From Saururus chinensis (taxonomy: Eukaryota > Streptophyta > Magnoliopsida > Piperales > Saururaceae): a stretch of 64,000 bases of DNA. This document shows positions 35,570 through 48,195 of this stretch, in pieces. Position 1 is the stretch's first letter. Every line of letters starts with the position of its first letter. The notes beneath the pieces were generated by a model. The model was not told where the DNA came from and did no database searches. It saw only the letters and a list, made by a program, of their open reading frames with translations. The DNA is taken from assembly GCA_035235625.1 (NCBI GenBank), contig CP141146.1:26778501-26842500 (forward strand), read 5' to 3'. The position numbers and the translations under genes were made by a program.

Positions 35570-36998
35570 TGTTGTTACGTCTGAAACAAGACTATGTAGA
35601 AGTCAAATTCAGATTTGTTTTACTTGCCAACTGTAGTAGACAAGGTCGATCCACAGGGAAAGCCTTGTGCAACAAAGAAAACTATTACGAAAAAAATAGA
35701 GAAAAGAAAACTAAGAAAGAAAGAGTAGAAGAGTATTGAGGCAATATAGAGTTAAGAAATCAAGATGAGAAAACACTAAGGCATTAAGGATCATTATAAC
35801 ATCTAATGATGTTCTTCATGTATTATGTTATCTCAGTTAGAATCGAATGAAAATTCTATCTAACCGGAAGATATGAACATTAAAATTGAAAATAAAAATA
35901 GAAATGCTTTGGATAGATGAAGGATAAAAATAATTGTCTCTTAAAGATTTCTATGTATCCAAATCACAAAAGATCAAAAAGGAGAACCTTTAAGCATCTT
36001 AGGTATCCAAATCACAAAGAAACAAGAAGAACAATATTAAATAAACATCACTTCAAATAAACAATACTTACTTGAAACCATTGATGAAACATGAATTGAA
36101 CTCCATTAAATTGTTACAAATCACCTCTAGCCTTAGCTTGAGAGCTTAGAAAGCCATTACAATAAAACTAAAACAAAAATACAATATGAGAGAAGAAAAT
36201 AGGAGAGGAGAGCTCCAAAGAGGAGGGGATCATTCATCTATCACGTCCACCCCTTTATTTATAGGAATAGAAGGGGTTGCTTCAAAGAGGAAAGTGAAAT
36301 CATATCTCTAGATTGCATCCTAATTGATTGCCTGATTGGTTGTTTCTTTGGCAATGATTTGATACTAAATAAATCAATCATTTATTTAGAAAATAAGTAT
36401 CTTTGAATCTTCCTTTAGTTAACCAATCAGCCTCCTTGTCTTTCCTTATGTGTATCAATCATAATCAATGAAAATATTCTTCATGTGTTGGCCTCGGGTT
36501 AGTTTACTAGCTGTCTCTTTGCATACCGAATTCGACCCATGAATCTTCGGAATTTGGAATTTCTTCCTGAAATATCATTTGTAGCTATGGAAGTCTTCTT
36601 TCCAATTCCACTAGAATTGTATCCATCCGAATTATACACAAAAAGATATGATCGAAATACTAAGCCTCTGTCAATCTGCCTGAATCAGCTTCTTTCCTAA
36701 TTTAATCCTCTTCATACAAATCTCAAATCAAACGGGTCCACAAGGTTGTGTTCGACCATTCCATGCATGTTTAGACCATTAGGGGCCCATTCTTGACTTT
36801 CAAATAGCTTTGGGTAGATGGGCTTTACTTCCTCTTCCACTTGGATCCTATTAAAGCCTGTTTAGACATGTAAACTCAATTAAGGTCCAATTAACTTATT
36901 CAAAACATAAAAAGCCCAAATTAGCAATGAATTAACACAAAATAGGATTGCAATTCAAAATATGAGAATATTTAATTAAACATTATTTCAGTGCATCA
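35570..36998 (-). mobile_element. Solo LTR G1 (1429 bp)
   Basis: Plus-strand ends are TGTTGTTACGTC and AGTGCATCA, with perfect AACTC duplications (35565-35569 and 36999-37003). It holds GATCCACAGGGAAAGCC near one end, a segment placed like the CTCAGGGACGG of Athila LTRs, so minus orientation and Athila/Tat kinship are plausible. A sister copy G2 is at 43040-44282. It interrupts the protease of A. Confidence 0.85.
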
Positions 36999-38303
36999 AA
37001 CTCATGTGTTTACAAAGAGTCTCCTACAGGTGTTGCGACTTCTAGTATAAAAGGTAACTTCAAAACTTGATCTTCCAAATTTAAAGCAAATTCAAATAAT
37101 ATAAATGAATGTGTAGAGCCTGGATCTATCAAAACTTTAGCTAATTGGTCAGAGACAAGAAGAGTACCTTCCACGATAGCATTTGAGGCATGAGCTTCCT
37201 CACTTGTGATGGCATATACCCACCCCGGAATTCTGGCCTTTTGTTTGGGCTGAGGCTCATTTCTTGTATGCTTCTTTAGGCAGTCTCAGAAAAGTGACCC
37301 TCAGTTCCACAAACAAAGCATAGGTTATTCCCCTTATTGTAGGGTTAGCCCAGGTGAAACAATTTACATATGGGGCATGGGATCCCTCTCCTGCCCTATT
37401 GATATTGTCGTTGTGACCTGATCTTAAAAGCTTGTTGTTGTGGTTGCGGCTGATATGGTCGAGCTGGCTGGGTAGGGGCACTGCCAGAGTAGTTATAGCC
37501 TCTCTTGGTGTTAGGGCATCTGAAACCACTATTTTGCCAAGCCTCCTTCTATTTTGCAATTGCTCTGTATTGATTGTGCTCTGCTACATAGGCAATCTCC
37601 ATTGCTCGACTCAAAGTAGTAGTTTGCAGAATTACTACTTGAGCTCTTAGTTTCAGTTTTAATCCCTATACAAATCTAGTAGCACGAGATAATTATGTAG
37701 TGCATGCACCCAAGGCAAAGCACTGCAACTGCGTGAATTTGGTCACATACCAACAAACTTCCTTGCTTCAATTCCATGAACTCCAACTCTTTTTGTTGCC
37801 TCATATGGAGTGGAAAATAATTATCATAGAAGGCTTCTTTGAATTCATTCCAAGAAACTTGTTGAACCTCCACAATTTTAGTCTCCTTGATTATGATCCA
37901 CCACTGATCTGCCTCTCCAGAGTAGACAAATGTTCCAAGGGCAACCTTTTTACTCTCAGGTACCTCCATTGCTTCGAAAATCTTTCAATTTCTTTTATTC
38001 ATTTTTCTGCCTCCATCTCTCCTTCACCCAAGAAGGTGGGGGCAATCTTCTTTAACCGTTTAGCTAAATTATTCTCACCCTTACTCCTACTAGATGAGTT
38101 TTCACTCAAGGCAATCAGAGAAGGTTGTGCTGGTGGGAAAGAGAAGGATGATAACCTTGCTCAGCTAAGTGTTGAGCAAGATTTTGCAGCAACACACTCA
38201 TAGTTTCGGGTGCTACTCCCCCTCCCGAGTCATACGGGGTCGGTCCAGCCAAATCATTATTTGAACTTTGTGGCTCTTGACTAGGTTGTTGTGATGACGA
38301 CAT
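36999..38303 (-). pseudogene. gag: Element A gag and start of protease
   Basis: Gag starts at the ATG ending at 38303 (MSSSQQPSQEP), with an LLQNLAQHLAEQGY helix. The capsid block at 37969-37676 (FVYSGEADQWW, WNEFKEAFYDNYFP, KELEFMELKQGS) is typical of Tekay-class gag. The zinc knuckle region (NLCFVCGTEGHF) is near 37330-37280 in a shifted frame. The protease site DPGSTHSF lies near 37120-37090, followed about 90 bases later by insertion G1. Frameshifts and stops separate the blocks. Confidence 0.8.
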
Positions 38304-38413
38304 CTATGTCCAAAAAGATGGTCTAAAGTTATACTAGGTCTACTTATCTAAGAGAATTATAGAGCTAGAAATCATTTATTTCTCACTTTGTGCATTTGTA
38401 GATAGAATTTCCT

Positions 38414-38427
38414 TGGCTCTGATACCA
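38414..38427 (-). promoter_or_regulatory. Element A primer binding site, tRNA-iMet
   Basis: TGGTATCAGAGCCA on the minus strand, two bases inside the 5' LTR; the standard initiator-methionine site of chromoviruses. Confidence 0.88.
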
Positions 38428-38429
38428 AC

Positions 38430-40382
38430 TGCCATGACCTGGGATTTTTAAAACATATAGAGAGTTAAAAACTATAATCAGAGCTTGCTCGGGTTGTAAC
38501 CTGGAAACATATGACCATAAACATAACATAATATACTTCATTTCCCAGGAAATACAATGTTTATGTACAAACATACAAGTAAAGATATAAAGAAGTCTTC
38601 TCAAAGCCAAAGAATGAAAGTGTGCTTAGGATCTACGGGTGCAATCGTAGACTCCTTAGTCACTACTTGAAGCTCCCAAAAAGTGCCTTTACTGGTCTCT
38701 TCTACCCACGTCTATTCCACACCAAGCCGTGCAAGGTCTGGGGGGTAGTGAGTATTTTAAAATACTCAGTAGAGGTACTTATCCTATCAGACATAAATAT
38801 AACATCTGGCAATTTTTAAATAACATGCTAAAGTAAATAAATAATACTTTTTAAAAGAATTAGTAAGGGTGTGCCTCTCACCCAAAAACATCCCTAGGGA
38901 TTCTTCCTACATATTGAAGATGCTTCTAGGGTTTGTGAGCTCTCATGGCTTACTACTAGTGTCCGAGACACTTATTCTATTATAAAGAATTTACCACGGG
39001 TACAAAGCAGCAACCTCTTACTCCTCTACAGACTTTCCATAAAACACTCTGTGCTTGTAGAGGGAAGAGCCACCAATACTCATGGGGCACATGGATCTAG
39101 AGAGCAGAGAGTTTTCCCATGATACTCTCTACCCTAGTGCACGTAGCATTGATAGTTACCCTTCGTTAGGGCTCACCATGCTAATGTGCATACCGTGTAT
39201 CTGATTCCAAACCGGATTGCACCTATGTACTCTCTATTATGAAACTATATCAGTACGTCTACCAATTTGAGCTCCAGACAATTAAATCTCTTATATTCCC
39301 GATTCAAATGGGAATTTTTTTCTCTTTTTCTTTACTTCAAATAATCTTTCATGAAGATCAACCTTTTCAAATCATTTTGATAGAGAAATAATTCCATGAA
39401 ACCTTCTTTCAATCTTACTATACTCAAGTATAATTAAAATAATGGCGAAGCTAGATTTTCTTTATATCACATATATCATAAAGCCTAATTCATAATTAAA
39501 TTAAAAAAATAAACACTCAATAAAATAAGTATATGAGGCAATCCAAAAACATACACGAAAATTACTCAAGTATTTAACTAAAATTATGTAAATAAATTTT
39601 CAAAGACAACCAATGTAAGTATTTATGTCTTAAGAGAGTATAAAAGCCCCTACCTTGCTTCCTGCGCGAGATAATAATTAAAATGCTAGATACGCCAAAA
39701 TTAGATGTCCCATTTCTTGGCCATAGAGATCACAAAATAGAAAAATTACCGCACCACAATGTCTAGCATGCCCAATTTAGGTAGAAATGCCTCTTGAATG
39801 GAGGAAAACGAACTCAGAACGAGTCTAGAAGCTCTTTCGGAAGTTTGAACGGAAATGAGTATTTATAGGAGATTTTGTGTGAGCATACGAAGGAAATGGA
39901 ATTCCACTCGCATGGATGCATGCCACGTGTCACTCATCCATTCGATTGTGTGTGTGGTTGGCGCGCACCTGACATGTGCGGCAGAGCCGTACATCTACAG
40001 CGCGACACGCCGTGTCAACGCGCATCGACCCGGCGGCTTGGCTCTGACTCCACTCATGTCATCATCATTATTTTATTATTATTTTCTTTAAAACACAATT
40101 CCAATTTTAAAACGCGATAACTTCTTATCCCGAAGTCGGAATTGCGCGTTCTTGGTATCGATGGACTCGTATTGATGAGCCCTTCAAAACTAAACCCCAC
40201 ATGGGTGGGTCCTTTCTTAGTTTAAGGTGGATCCTGCCCATATGGGGTATTTCCCGAGACCGTAACTTTTGCTCCCGACCTCCGTTTCACGTGTTCTTAG
40301 GTTCGTTAAGCTCGTCTCACCGAGCTCTATTCAATACACCTAACTTTTACTAATTTGTTTTTAAAAAACTACAGATGTTACA
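38430..40382 (-). repeat. Element A 5' LTR (1953 bp)
   Basis: Plus-strand ends are TGCCATGACCTGGG and CAGATGTTACA. The TATA complement is at 39860-39867. It is about 240 bp shorter than the 3' LTR, partly from loss next to the inverted segment (39165-39210). Confidence 0.85.
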
Positions 40383-40387
40383 AGTTG

Positions 40388-42460
40388 CGCTCCATGAACT
40401 CATCCTCAAGTATCGGAGTGGCATCCTCAAGAGGCTGACCCTGCCAAGCGAGAAGTACCTCAGTCAAGGAAGAGCAGTGAGGCACATAGGATAGCATGGT
40501 AGGAGGTTGGCACCCATAAACCACCTCAAAGGGAGTGAATCTAGCCCTAGTATGATAGGTTTTGTTTTAGGACCATTCTGCCAAAGGAAGGATCAGGAGC
40601 CATCGGCGGGGTTGATCCCCGACGAAACACCTCAAGTACTGCTCCAAGCAGTGGTTAATCACATATGTTTGTTCGTCCATCTGTGGGTGATAGGCGGTAC
40701 TCATATGAAGCTTGGTGCCCTGAAGTGCAAAGAACTCATGCCAAAACTTAGAGAGGAAGATCCAGTCTCGATCAGAAACAATGGTGCGAGGCATGCCATG
40801 CAGCTTGGCTATCTTGGAAACATAGATCTCAGCCACTATTTTTGCAGTGAATAGATGGCCTAAGGCACAAAAATGTGCATACTTGGGCCAGCGATCCACA
40901 ACCAAAAAAATAATTTATTTGCCCTGCACTACGGGCAAGGCCACCATGAAATCCATAGACACATCTTCCCAAACTTTGTCTGGAATGGGAAGGGGCTGAA
41001 GTAACCCAGCAGGTGATGTAGGGGCAGCCTTCACCCACTGACATACGTTGTAGGTAGCAACATAGTGCTGAACCACCCTCAGAATGCCCTTCCATAAGAA
41101 GCTCTAACTGACCCGCTTATATGTTTGGAAGGAATCCTAATGGCCAGCCAATGGTGTGTCATGGAAATGAGAGAGAATGTGCCGTCGGAGGTCATATGCA
41201 TCTTGCACCCACAATCGTTCCAAAACAGAAGTTCATCTTACCACACAAAGAAAGGAAGGGCAGCAGGGTCACCTTGTAAATGAGTGACCAGCTCACGTAT
41301 GGGTGAGTCCGCCAAGCAAGCTCACCACAACTCCAGTAGGAAAGGGCAAGAGGGTATAGATAGTGAAAGACAAGACCCCTCAGAAGGTCGGTGAGAGAAA
41401 GCATCAGCCATCATGTTTTCCGCCCCCTTCTTATATACCATCTCATAATCAGAGCCCAAAAGCTTGCTGACCCACTGTTGCTGTGCCGGAGTTGATACTC
41501 GCTACTCAAGAATATAATTCAAGGGCTGATGGTCTATGAGGATGAGGAAGTAGCGTCCGAGCAAGTAAGAGTGTCATTTGGTGATTGCATGGACTATGGT
41601 GAACATCTCCTTCTAGTAGGTAGATAGTTATAAAGAGCGTCCAATAAGAGTTTTGCTAAAAAAGCAATAGGCTGCTCATCCTGAAGTAGAATGGCACCAA
41701 GACTAGCATCCGAAGCATCCGCTCCACCACAAAGGAACAGCTGAAATTTGGAAAAATGAAGACTGGGGCGGTCGCCATGGCCCGCTTCAACTTCTCAAAA
41801 GCCTCTTGGGCAGCCTCTGTCCATGTAAAGGCCCCCTTCTCAAGGAGGGCAGTGAGGGGACTAGCAATCATCCAATACTGACTAATGAAGTGCTGATAAT
41901 AAATACCCTATAAGGACCAAAAATCCATGAAGTGCCCGGACACAAGTGGGGGTTGGCTATGAAAGCATAGCGGTCACCTTTGAAGGGTCAGTGGCAACCC
42001 CTTCGCGAGAGATGATGTGGCCAAGGTACTCCACCAATTCACTGCCAAAAGAGCACTTCAAGCACTTAAGGAATAATAAATTAGTATGCAAAATGGAGAG
42101 GACAGACCTGAGATGCTCCAAGTGATCTGCCCATGATGTGCTATTGATCAATATATCATCAAAGAAGACCAAGACGAATCGGCAGAGAAGGGGCAGAATA
42201 AGTCATTCATGAGGCTCTCGAAGGTGGCTGGTGCATTGGTCAACCCAAACGGCATGACCAAATACCCCAAACAAAGATCAAGCTTGCTGAAGACAGTCGC
42301 TCTGGTTAGCTCATTGAGGAGCTCCTCAATCACCAGAATAGGAAACTTATCCTTATGGTGATGGCATTAAGTGCCCGGTAGTCCACACAGAACTGTCAAA
42401 TGTCGTCTTTCTTCAGGACAAGTAACACCTAGGAAGAGAAGAAACTAGTGCTCGGTTGGA
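40388..42460 (-). pseudogene. pol: Element B pol: RT, RNase H, integrase, chromodomain tail
   Basis: From high to low coordinates: RT (42333-42148) with [19 protein letters not shown], in which GYHQ through the next motif is missing so that CLGY runs straight into [16 protein letters not shown] active site VFFDDIL (42172-42152); RT end with CSFGSELVEYLGHIISREGV; RNase H region (41871-41500) with TWTEAAQEAFEKLK; integrase core (40905-40567) with VVDRWPKYAHF, IVSDRD and a YHPQ block in which the Glu region is altered; and a chromodomain end VLLAWQGQPLEDAT (40460-40400). The last residues (LGHLEDKAEADRGG) are at 13883-13835 beyond insertion A. Several frameshifts are present. Confidence 0.82.
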
Positions 42461-43034
42461 TTATAACAGATTGGAGCATGTTGGCCACCAAGCACTCAAT
42501 CTCCGCCTTTTGGATGTGAGGGTATCGGTATGGTCGGACATTTGTGGGCAAGCACCAAGAATGATAGGAATGTGGTGATCATGGGGTTGCACCAGAGGTA
42601 TCCCATTAGGCTCAGCGAAGACATCCACATGCTCCGCCAAGAGAGCAAGTAGATCCTCTAGAAGGCTGCCTTGGCACACATCCATAGTAGCACGCTGTTG
42701 AAAGAAAATTCCCTGAGGTGCAAGCCGAAAGCAATAGCTCACCGATTGGGCAGCTTGCAAAGTGCCCGGCTGAGATGTGCACCCGCTGCCCATGCACCTC
42801 AATGTCCATGATCATCTAGCGAAAGTTCCATACAAAGTCACCAAGCTCTTGAAGCCACTGAACTCCCAACACCATGTCTGCCCTTTTTGTGGGCAGCAAG
42901 AAGAGATCGGTGGTGAAGGTATGACCCTAGATAGATAATGAAGCCTGCGTACACACCCCAGCACTCTGAAGGTGTTTTCCATTGCCGATCAAGACATTGA
43001 ACGGCTTCGAGTCCGACAAAAAGCACCCCAATTG
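42461..43034 (-). pseudogene. Element B protease end and RT linker
   Basis: GNGKHLQSAG..., DLFLLPTKRADMVLGVQWLQELG (43010-42835) is the C-terminal part of a chromovirus protease. LLEDLLALLAEHVDVFAEP and the HDHHIPI motif (42660-42560) form the linker before RT. The protease active site lies beyond insertion G2, at 44297-44335. Confidence 0.78.
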
Positions 43035-43039
43035 TTGTG

Positions 43040-44282
43040 TGTTGTTACGTCCAAACCAAGACTATGAAAGAGTCTAGTTTAGATTTCTTTTTTTACTTGT
43101 CAACTATAGTAAACAAGGTCGATCCACAGGGAAAGCCTTGTGCAACAAAGAAAATGATTACGAAAAAAATAGAGTAGAGAAAAATTAAGAAAGAGTGAGA
43201 AGAAGAGTATTGAGGCAATAAAAAGTCAAGAAATCAAGATGAAAAAACACTAAGGCATTAAGGATCATTGTAACATCTAATGATGTTCTTCATGTATCAT
43301 GTTATCTCAGTTAGAATCGAATGAAAAATCTATCTAATCGGAAGATATGAACATTAAAATTGAAAATAAAAATAGAAATGCTTTGGATAGATGAAGGATA
43401 AAAAATAATTGTCTCTTAAAGATTTCTATGTATCCAAATCACAAAAGATAAAAAAGGAGAGCCTTTAAGCATCTTATGTATCCAAATCACAAAGAAACAA
43501 GAAGAAGAACATTATTAAATAAACATCACTTCAAATAAACAATACTTACTTGAAACCATTGATGAAACATGAATTGAACTCCATTAAATTGTTACAAATC
43601 ACCTCTAGCCTTAGCTTGAGAGCTTAGAAAGCCATTACAGTAGAACTAAAAATAAAAATACAAAAGTAGAGAAGAAAATAGGAGAAGAGAGCTCCAAAGA
43701 GGAGAGGGTGATCCTTCTATCACGTCCACCCCTCTATTTATAGGAGTAGAAGGGGTTGCTTCAAAGAGGAAAATGAAATCATATCTCTAGATTACATCCT
43801 GATTGATTATCTGATTGGACCCATAAATCTTTGGAATTTGGAATTTCTTCCTGAAATAGTACTTGTAGCCACGGAAGTCTTCTTTCCATTGCCACTAGAA
43901 TCATATTAATCCGAATTATACATAAAAAGATATGATCGAAATACTAAGGCTGTGTCAATCTGTCCAAATCAGCTTCTTTCATAATTTAGTTCTATTCATA
44001 CAAGTCTCAAATCAAACGGGTCCACAAGGTTGTGTTCGACCATTCCATGTATGTTTAGACCATTAGGAGCCCATTCTTGACTTTTAAATAGCTTTGGGTA
44101 GTTGGGCTTAACTTCCTCTTCCAGTTGTATCCTGTTGAAGCCTGTTTAGACATGTAAACTCAATTAAGGTCCAACTAACTTATTTAAAATATAAATAGCC
44201 CAATTCAGCAATGAATTAACACAAAATAGGATTGCAATTCGAAATATGAGAACATTTAATTAAACATTATTTCAATGCATCA
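43040..44282 (-). mobile_element. Solo LTR G2 (1243 bp)
   Basis: Ends TGTTGTTACGTCC and CAATGCATCA, perfect TTGTG duplications (43035-43039 and 44283-44287). It is about 190 bp shorter than G1 through one internal deletion near 43817, where CTGATTGG joins ACCCATAAATC. It interrupts the protease of B. Confidence 0.88.
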
Positions 44283-44287
44283 TTGTG

Positions 44288-45632
44288 CCACCTTATTGTT
44301 GATAAAGTTATGGGTGGAGCCACTATCAATAAGGATGGTCACATGCTTCCACTTGAGGTGGCCTTGGACGCGCATGGTGCGAGGAGTGAAGGCGCCTGAA
44401 AAAGCATGTACCAAAATCTCAAGTGGCACACTGTCATAAGGGGCAGTGCATCCAGGGAAGGATCATAATCCAACTCGTTGGCCTCCTCGACTAGTAAGCT
44501 GCCTCAAACCGAACATCGATGGCCTGGTACAAAATTTCCATTGCACTTGAAGCATAAGCTTTTCAATCGCCGCTCTCCCATCCAGACCAGTGTGAGGCGT
44601 CGTACAAGAGGGCCAATGGGGATGGATGGCTGGATTGGGTGGTTGGTGGGAAGGCTATTCACTGCACTAGGGAAGGGGGCTGGGCTAGTTGGAGGCCAAG
44701 GGGAAGAGCCCAGTCAACCTCCTCATCACTGTCGAGACAGCTTATCTTCCTCAATTCATGCATGATGCACAATTTCATGCATCAAAGTGTGGGGAAAATG
44801 GCACATCTCATCCAAAATTTCAGGTTTGAGCCCACTTTTAAAAGTTCCCACAAGGGTTGCCATCGGCTAATCAGGGAGGTGATTGGCAATCTTCAGGAAC
44901 TCGGTGTAGTATGCTTGCACAATAGTGGTTTGATGCAGGGTGGACAACATCTCATTGAAATCCCGTTGGGGCGGAATTGGACACAAATCTCATTGGCGAA
45001 TGAAGTCAAACAGAGGCATCACTATCTAGATGGAAAGTGGCTATGCGCAATCGTTCAACCTTGGAGTGAGTTCCCTAGAAGGTGAAGAATTTCTCTGCCT
45101 TGTATAGCCATTCCACCAAGTCTTCATCTCCATTGTAGTGTGGGAACTGAAGACAAGGCAAGCGTGGCTCAGCCCCACCCAAAAGACCTCCGCGAGAGCT
45201 AGAGTACTCCCCCCAATCATCATCAAACTCATGGACCAGATTTATGTAGGGCAGCACCATTGAGGCATTTTCTATAATGCCTGGAGGCCCTCACATATCC
45301 TAGCCTACACGTCCTCCTACTTTGTGCTGATCGAAGGTTCCAAAGCAGACTGAATGTCTGGGCCAGAGCACCTCTCTCTCAGACAACACTTGGAGGCCAG
45401 GGATGCGAGATTCAAGAGGCTATGAAGGTTCACTAAACTTAGCCTGGGTTGGCTGCGGCTTGGGCAAAAGTGATGTTGTATGAGCTGCTTGAAGTTAGGA
45501 AACTGCTGTGGAGAGATGCTCGAGTTTGGCCATAATCTGTGAGAGCATGGAGGGGTCAGCCGCTTAGGTCACTGGTTTGGAGCTATCCGCCACGTTCTCT
45601 CGTTCTTTCTCGGGCTGCGCCTTGGGAGCCAT
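44288..45632 (-). pseudogene. gag: Element B gag and protease active site
   Basis: Gag starts at the ATG 45630-45632 (MAPKAQPEKERE) with a coiled-coil stretch (MAKLEHLSTAVS). The capsid motif CLQFPHYNGDED...EWLYKAEKFFTF (about 45160-45075) is the form seen in Reina-like gag. The protease site VTILIDSGSTHNFI is at 44350-44297. Multiple stops, several explained by CAA to TAA, and frameshifts are present. Confidence 0.78.
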
Positions 45633-45664
45633 CGCTGGCAATTTGCCTCGTGCCAAGGCGGATC

Positions 45665-45682
45665 GTTGAGGCTTTGATACCA
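45665..45682 (-). promoter_or_regulatory. Element B primer binding site, tRNA-iMet type
   Basis: TGGTATCAAAGCCTCAAC on the minus strand beside the 5' LTR start at 45684; one mismatch to the usual TGGTATCAGAGC. Confidence 0.82.
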
Positions 45683-45683
45683 A

Positions 45684-45796
45684 TGTTGTGTCTCAATCTG
45701 GCACAAATAGTACCTAGCTTCATAGAGAAAGGGGAGAAGTTTGGATGAAGGAAGAAGACAAAATAGTTCTTAATTTTGCATAAAGACAAAGGAAAA
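45684..45796 (-). repeat. Element B 5' LTR, first fragment
   Basis: Homologous to 13485-13595. The rest of the LTR is displaced to 54354-54601 by insertion of C2. Confidence 0.85.
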
Positions 45797-46668
45797 TGTG
45801 ACACCCCGTGTTCCGATTATGCTTAGCCCAAGAGGGTTAGGGATAATTATGTAATTTTAGTTACATTTTAATGGATTTCAAGGGATAAAATTCCTGTATT
45901 TGTTTAGAGCTCGAAGTAACAAGCACAACGAATCGAAGAACACACAAAATGGAGGTTAGGAACGAAAGTTATGACCTCGGGAAGCACACCACATGGGCGG
46001 GACTCACTTTAAAAGTGCGAGATAACCTACCTACGTGAGGTCTAATTTCAATGGGCTCGTCGATATGAGTTCATCGGTAGCAAGAACATGCAATTCCGAC
46101 TTCGGGATAAGAAGTTATCGCGTTTTAAAGTTGGAAATGTATTTGAATGAAATAATAAAAAAATATTGATGAAAGGACAAAATAGATGATGCTAGCTATC
46201 CGAGCCGAATCAAACCGGAGCCGAGCCGCGGACGCGCCGCACCGCACGATCGTGTTGCTAACCGCATGATGCATGTGGGACACATGGCACGGCTGCACGA
46301 GCCGACCAATTCGACGGCCCAATGAAAATGTGCCACGTGGCCCGAGCACATGTGCGCGTATCTTGGCTTCCGTCATATGCTTGCACGTCCTTCTCTTATA
46401 AATTCTCATTTCCATTCAAACTTCTAGAGGAGTTTTTGGAGTCGTTCTGAGTCCGTTTTCTTCCATTCAAAAGGCGATCTTAGCTTATTCGAGGGTGTTC
46501 TACACAATGGAAGCATTCATTCCTCAAGTTAGCAACCATATAAGGGGGAAACACCCCGGGGCAAGCGGGGACTTTGCCTGTCGCCCCCGAGCCCTAAAGA
46601 GTGAGAAGTGTTTAGGAGTAAGAGAAGGCTCTGTCCTCCATCGTCAGGCCACAGCAAGGGAAGTGGCC

Positions 46669-48172
46669 TGATAAGTACGAAATATATATATATTATATGT
46701 CTTTTTACCTTATTTGCTAGTATAGATTATGTTAATTTAGAGTTAGTTATGGTTTATTTAGATTATGTTAATTTAGAGTTAGTTATGGTTTATTTAGATT
46801 ATGTTAATTTAGAGTTAGTTATGGTTTATTTAGATTAAGATAGATATTAGTCTTTTAATTTAATCATTATTAATTTTGGGAGTTATTAGTAGTTTTAGGA
46901 TGTATTTGAATCAAGTTGGGATCTTAATTATATTCTACATGTCTAAAATGTGATATTTTAATGCTTTATAGGTAAAATGCGCTTATTGAAGTACTTGGAC
47001 GATGTTTGGAATAATTCAAAATAGTCTTGACATTCTTTAAAGTGATTTGGACAACTTTTCGGAGTTATAAACATGTTGAAAATTAATATGGACATGAAAG
47101 AAAGAGCTTAATGAATAGAAAATGGATTATCCACAAAAATTGTCCAGATTGCAGAAACAGTGTAGCCATTCAAACGGGCCATTTTTAAGGATCAAACGAG
47201 ATAACATGATTTTGATGAAAAATGCAGTATAAGCGTTTGAACGGGCATGCAGGGCGGTCAAACGGGATAATGCGCAGTTTCCTTGTTTAAGCAAATTTTG
47301 AGTCCTTTTCATATAGAACTTCTTCCTACGGTTCTTATGCCTATATAAAGACATATTTGGCTCGAAATTGAAGAATTCCAGTAGATTTTCTAGAGAGAAA
47401 AAGGAAGAAGAAGATGGAAGAGAACTTAAAGCTTTTAATGGAGATTCAAGTGCTTTCTTCTACAATGGAAGGCTAGACTTTTCTTTTACTTAGGAGTTGA
47501 TGAAGCTATAGATAAGTTTTAGTTTTTTTTTTTAATTTAGATCTCAGTTGTGAATTATGATAATTGTATGATAAGGATTTTCTTTTTAATGGAAGAGCTT
47601 TTCATGTCTATTCAAATCTATGTTGATTTATTGTCTTGTAGATGATAGATTGATGTGGTTTTGATATTTGCATCAATTGTAATTTCTGTGATTTAGATGA
47701 GATGGTCATACAATAGTTTTAATGTTTAGATAATTAATGACTTGGATGAGTTATATTAAGGTTAGACGAGTCATGCCTATAGCTAGTTTAGTGTAGATGA
47801 TTCGTGCTATTGTCGAAGATAGTTCATGCCATGGAATTTAATTAATGATTCTTTCTGAAGTAATTCTAGCTTATAGCTGAGAATACTTGTTCATATTCAC
47901 ACTAGATTTAGATTAAAAGTGAAAGAATTGTTATGGTTCTATAGTGGATTCAATTTCCTAAGTAAATTACATCATATTTATCTCTGCCTTTTAAACTAGT
48001 TGATTCTTTTCTTTTGCTTAATTTAAGTTTAAGTTCTTTCTAGTTTTTAATCAGCAAATTCCTCTTTAGATTTAATAATAATTCATCCATCCCTGAGGTT
48101 CGAAAACCCTTAAATACTCATCCTAGTACAATTACCTTATACACTTGCAAAGGGTTTAATTATAAACGATCA
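46669..48172 (+). repeat. Athila fragment 5' LTR (1504 bp)
   Basis: TATA box CTATATAAAG at 47341-47350. A cluster of TTYGAACGGG/CAAACGGG words is at 47167-47270, about 80 bp upstream. Confidence 0.82.
46725..46832 (+). repeat. Three exact copies of a 36-bp tandem repeat
   Basis: The unit begins GATTATGTTAATTTAGAGTT. The three copies are identical by eye, so the array is recent or homogenised. Because 36 is divisible by three, it gives a spurious 12-residue repeat ORF. Confidence 0.92.
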
Positions 48173-48177
48173 AGTGT

Positions 48178-48195
48178 TTGGCGCCGTTGCCAGGG
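48178..48195 (+). promoter_or_regulatory. Primer binding site of the Athila fragment, tRNA-Asp
   Basis: TTGGCGCCGTTGCCAGGG, five bases after the LTR, with one change from the site at 28890-28907. Confidence 0.85.

Larger units (their letters stand above)
13884..40382 (-). mobile_element. Element A: Tekay-like Ty3/gypsy chromovirus, nested, degenerate
   Basis: Long LTRs lie at 13884-16077 (3') and 38430-40382 (5'). The PBS 38414-38427 reads TGGTATCAGAGCCA (tRNA-iMet). The polypurine tract AAGGAGGGAAGAA abuts the 3' LTR (complement of 16078-16090). Gag, protease, RT, RNase H, integrase and a chromodomain tail are on the minus strand. It sits in the integrase tail of B: the B reading ends at 40383 and resumes at 13883. 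The duplications are imperfect (GGTAG at 13879-13883, AGTTG at 40383-40387, three of five matching), as expected for an old insertion. Solo LTRs E and G1 interrupt it. Confidence 0.82.

Noticed and set aside
13879..40387. Perfect TSD for element A
   Set aside because: GGTAG and AGTTG agree at only three of five bases; I keep the insertion because the host B reading resumes across it, but do not claim an exact TSD.
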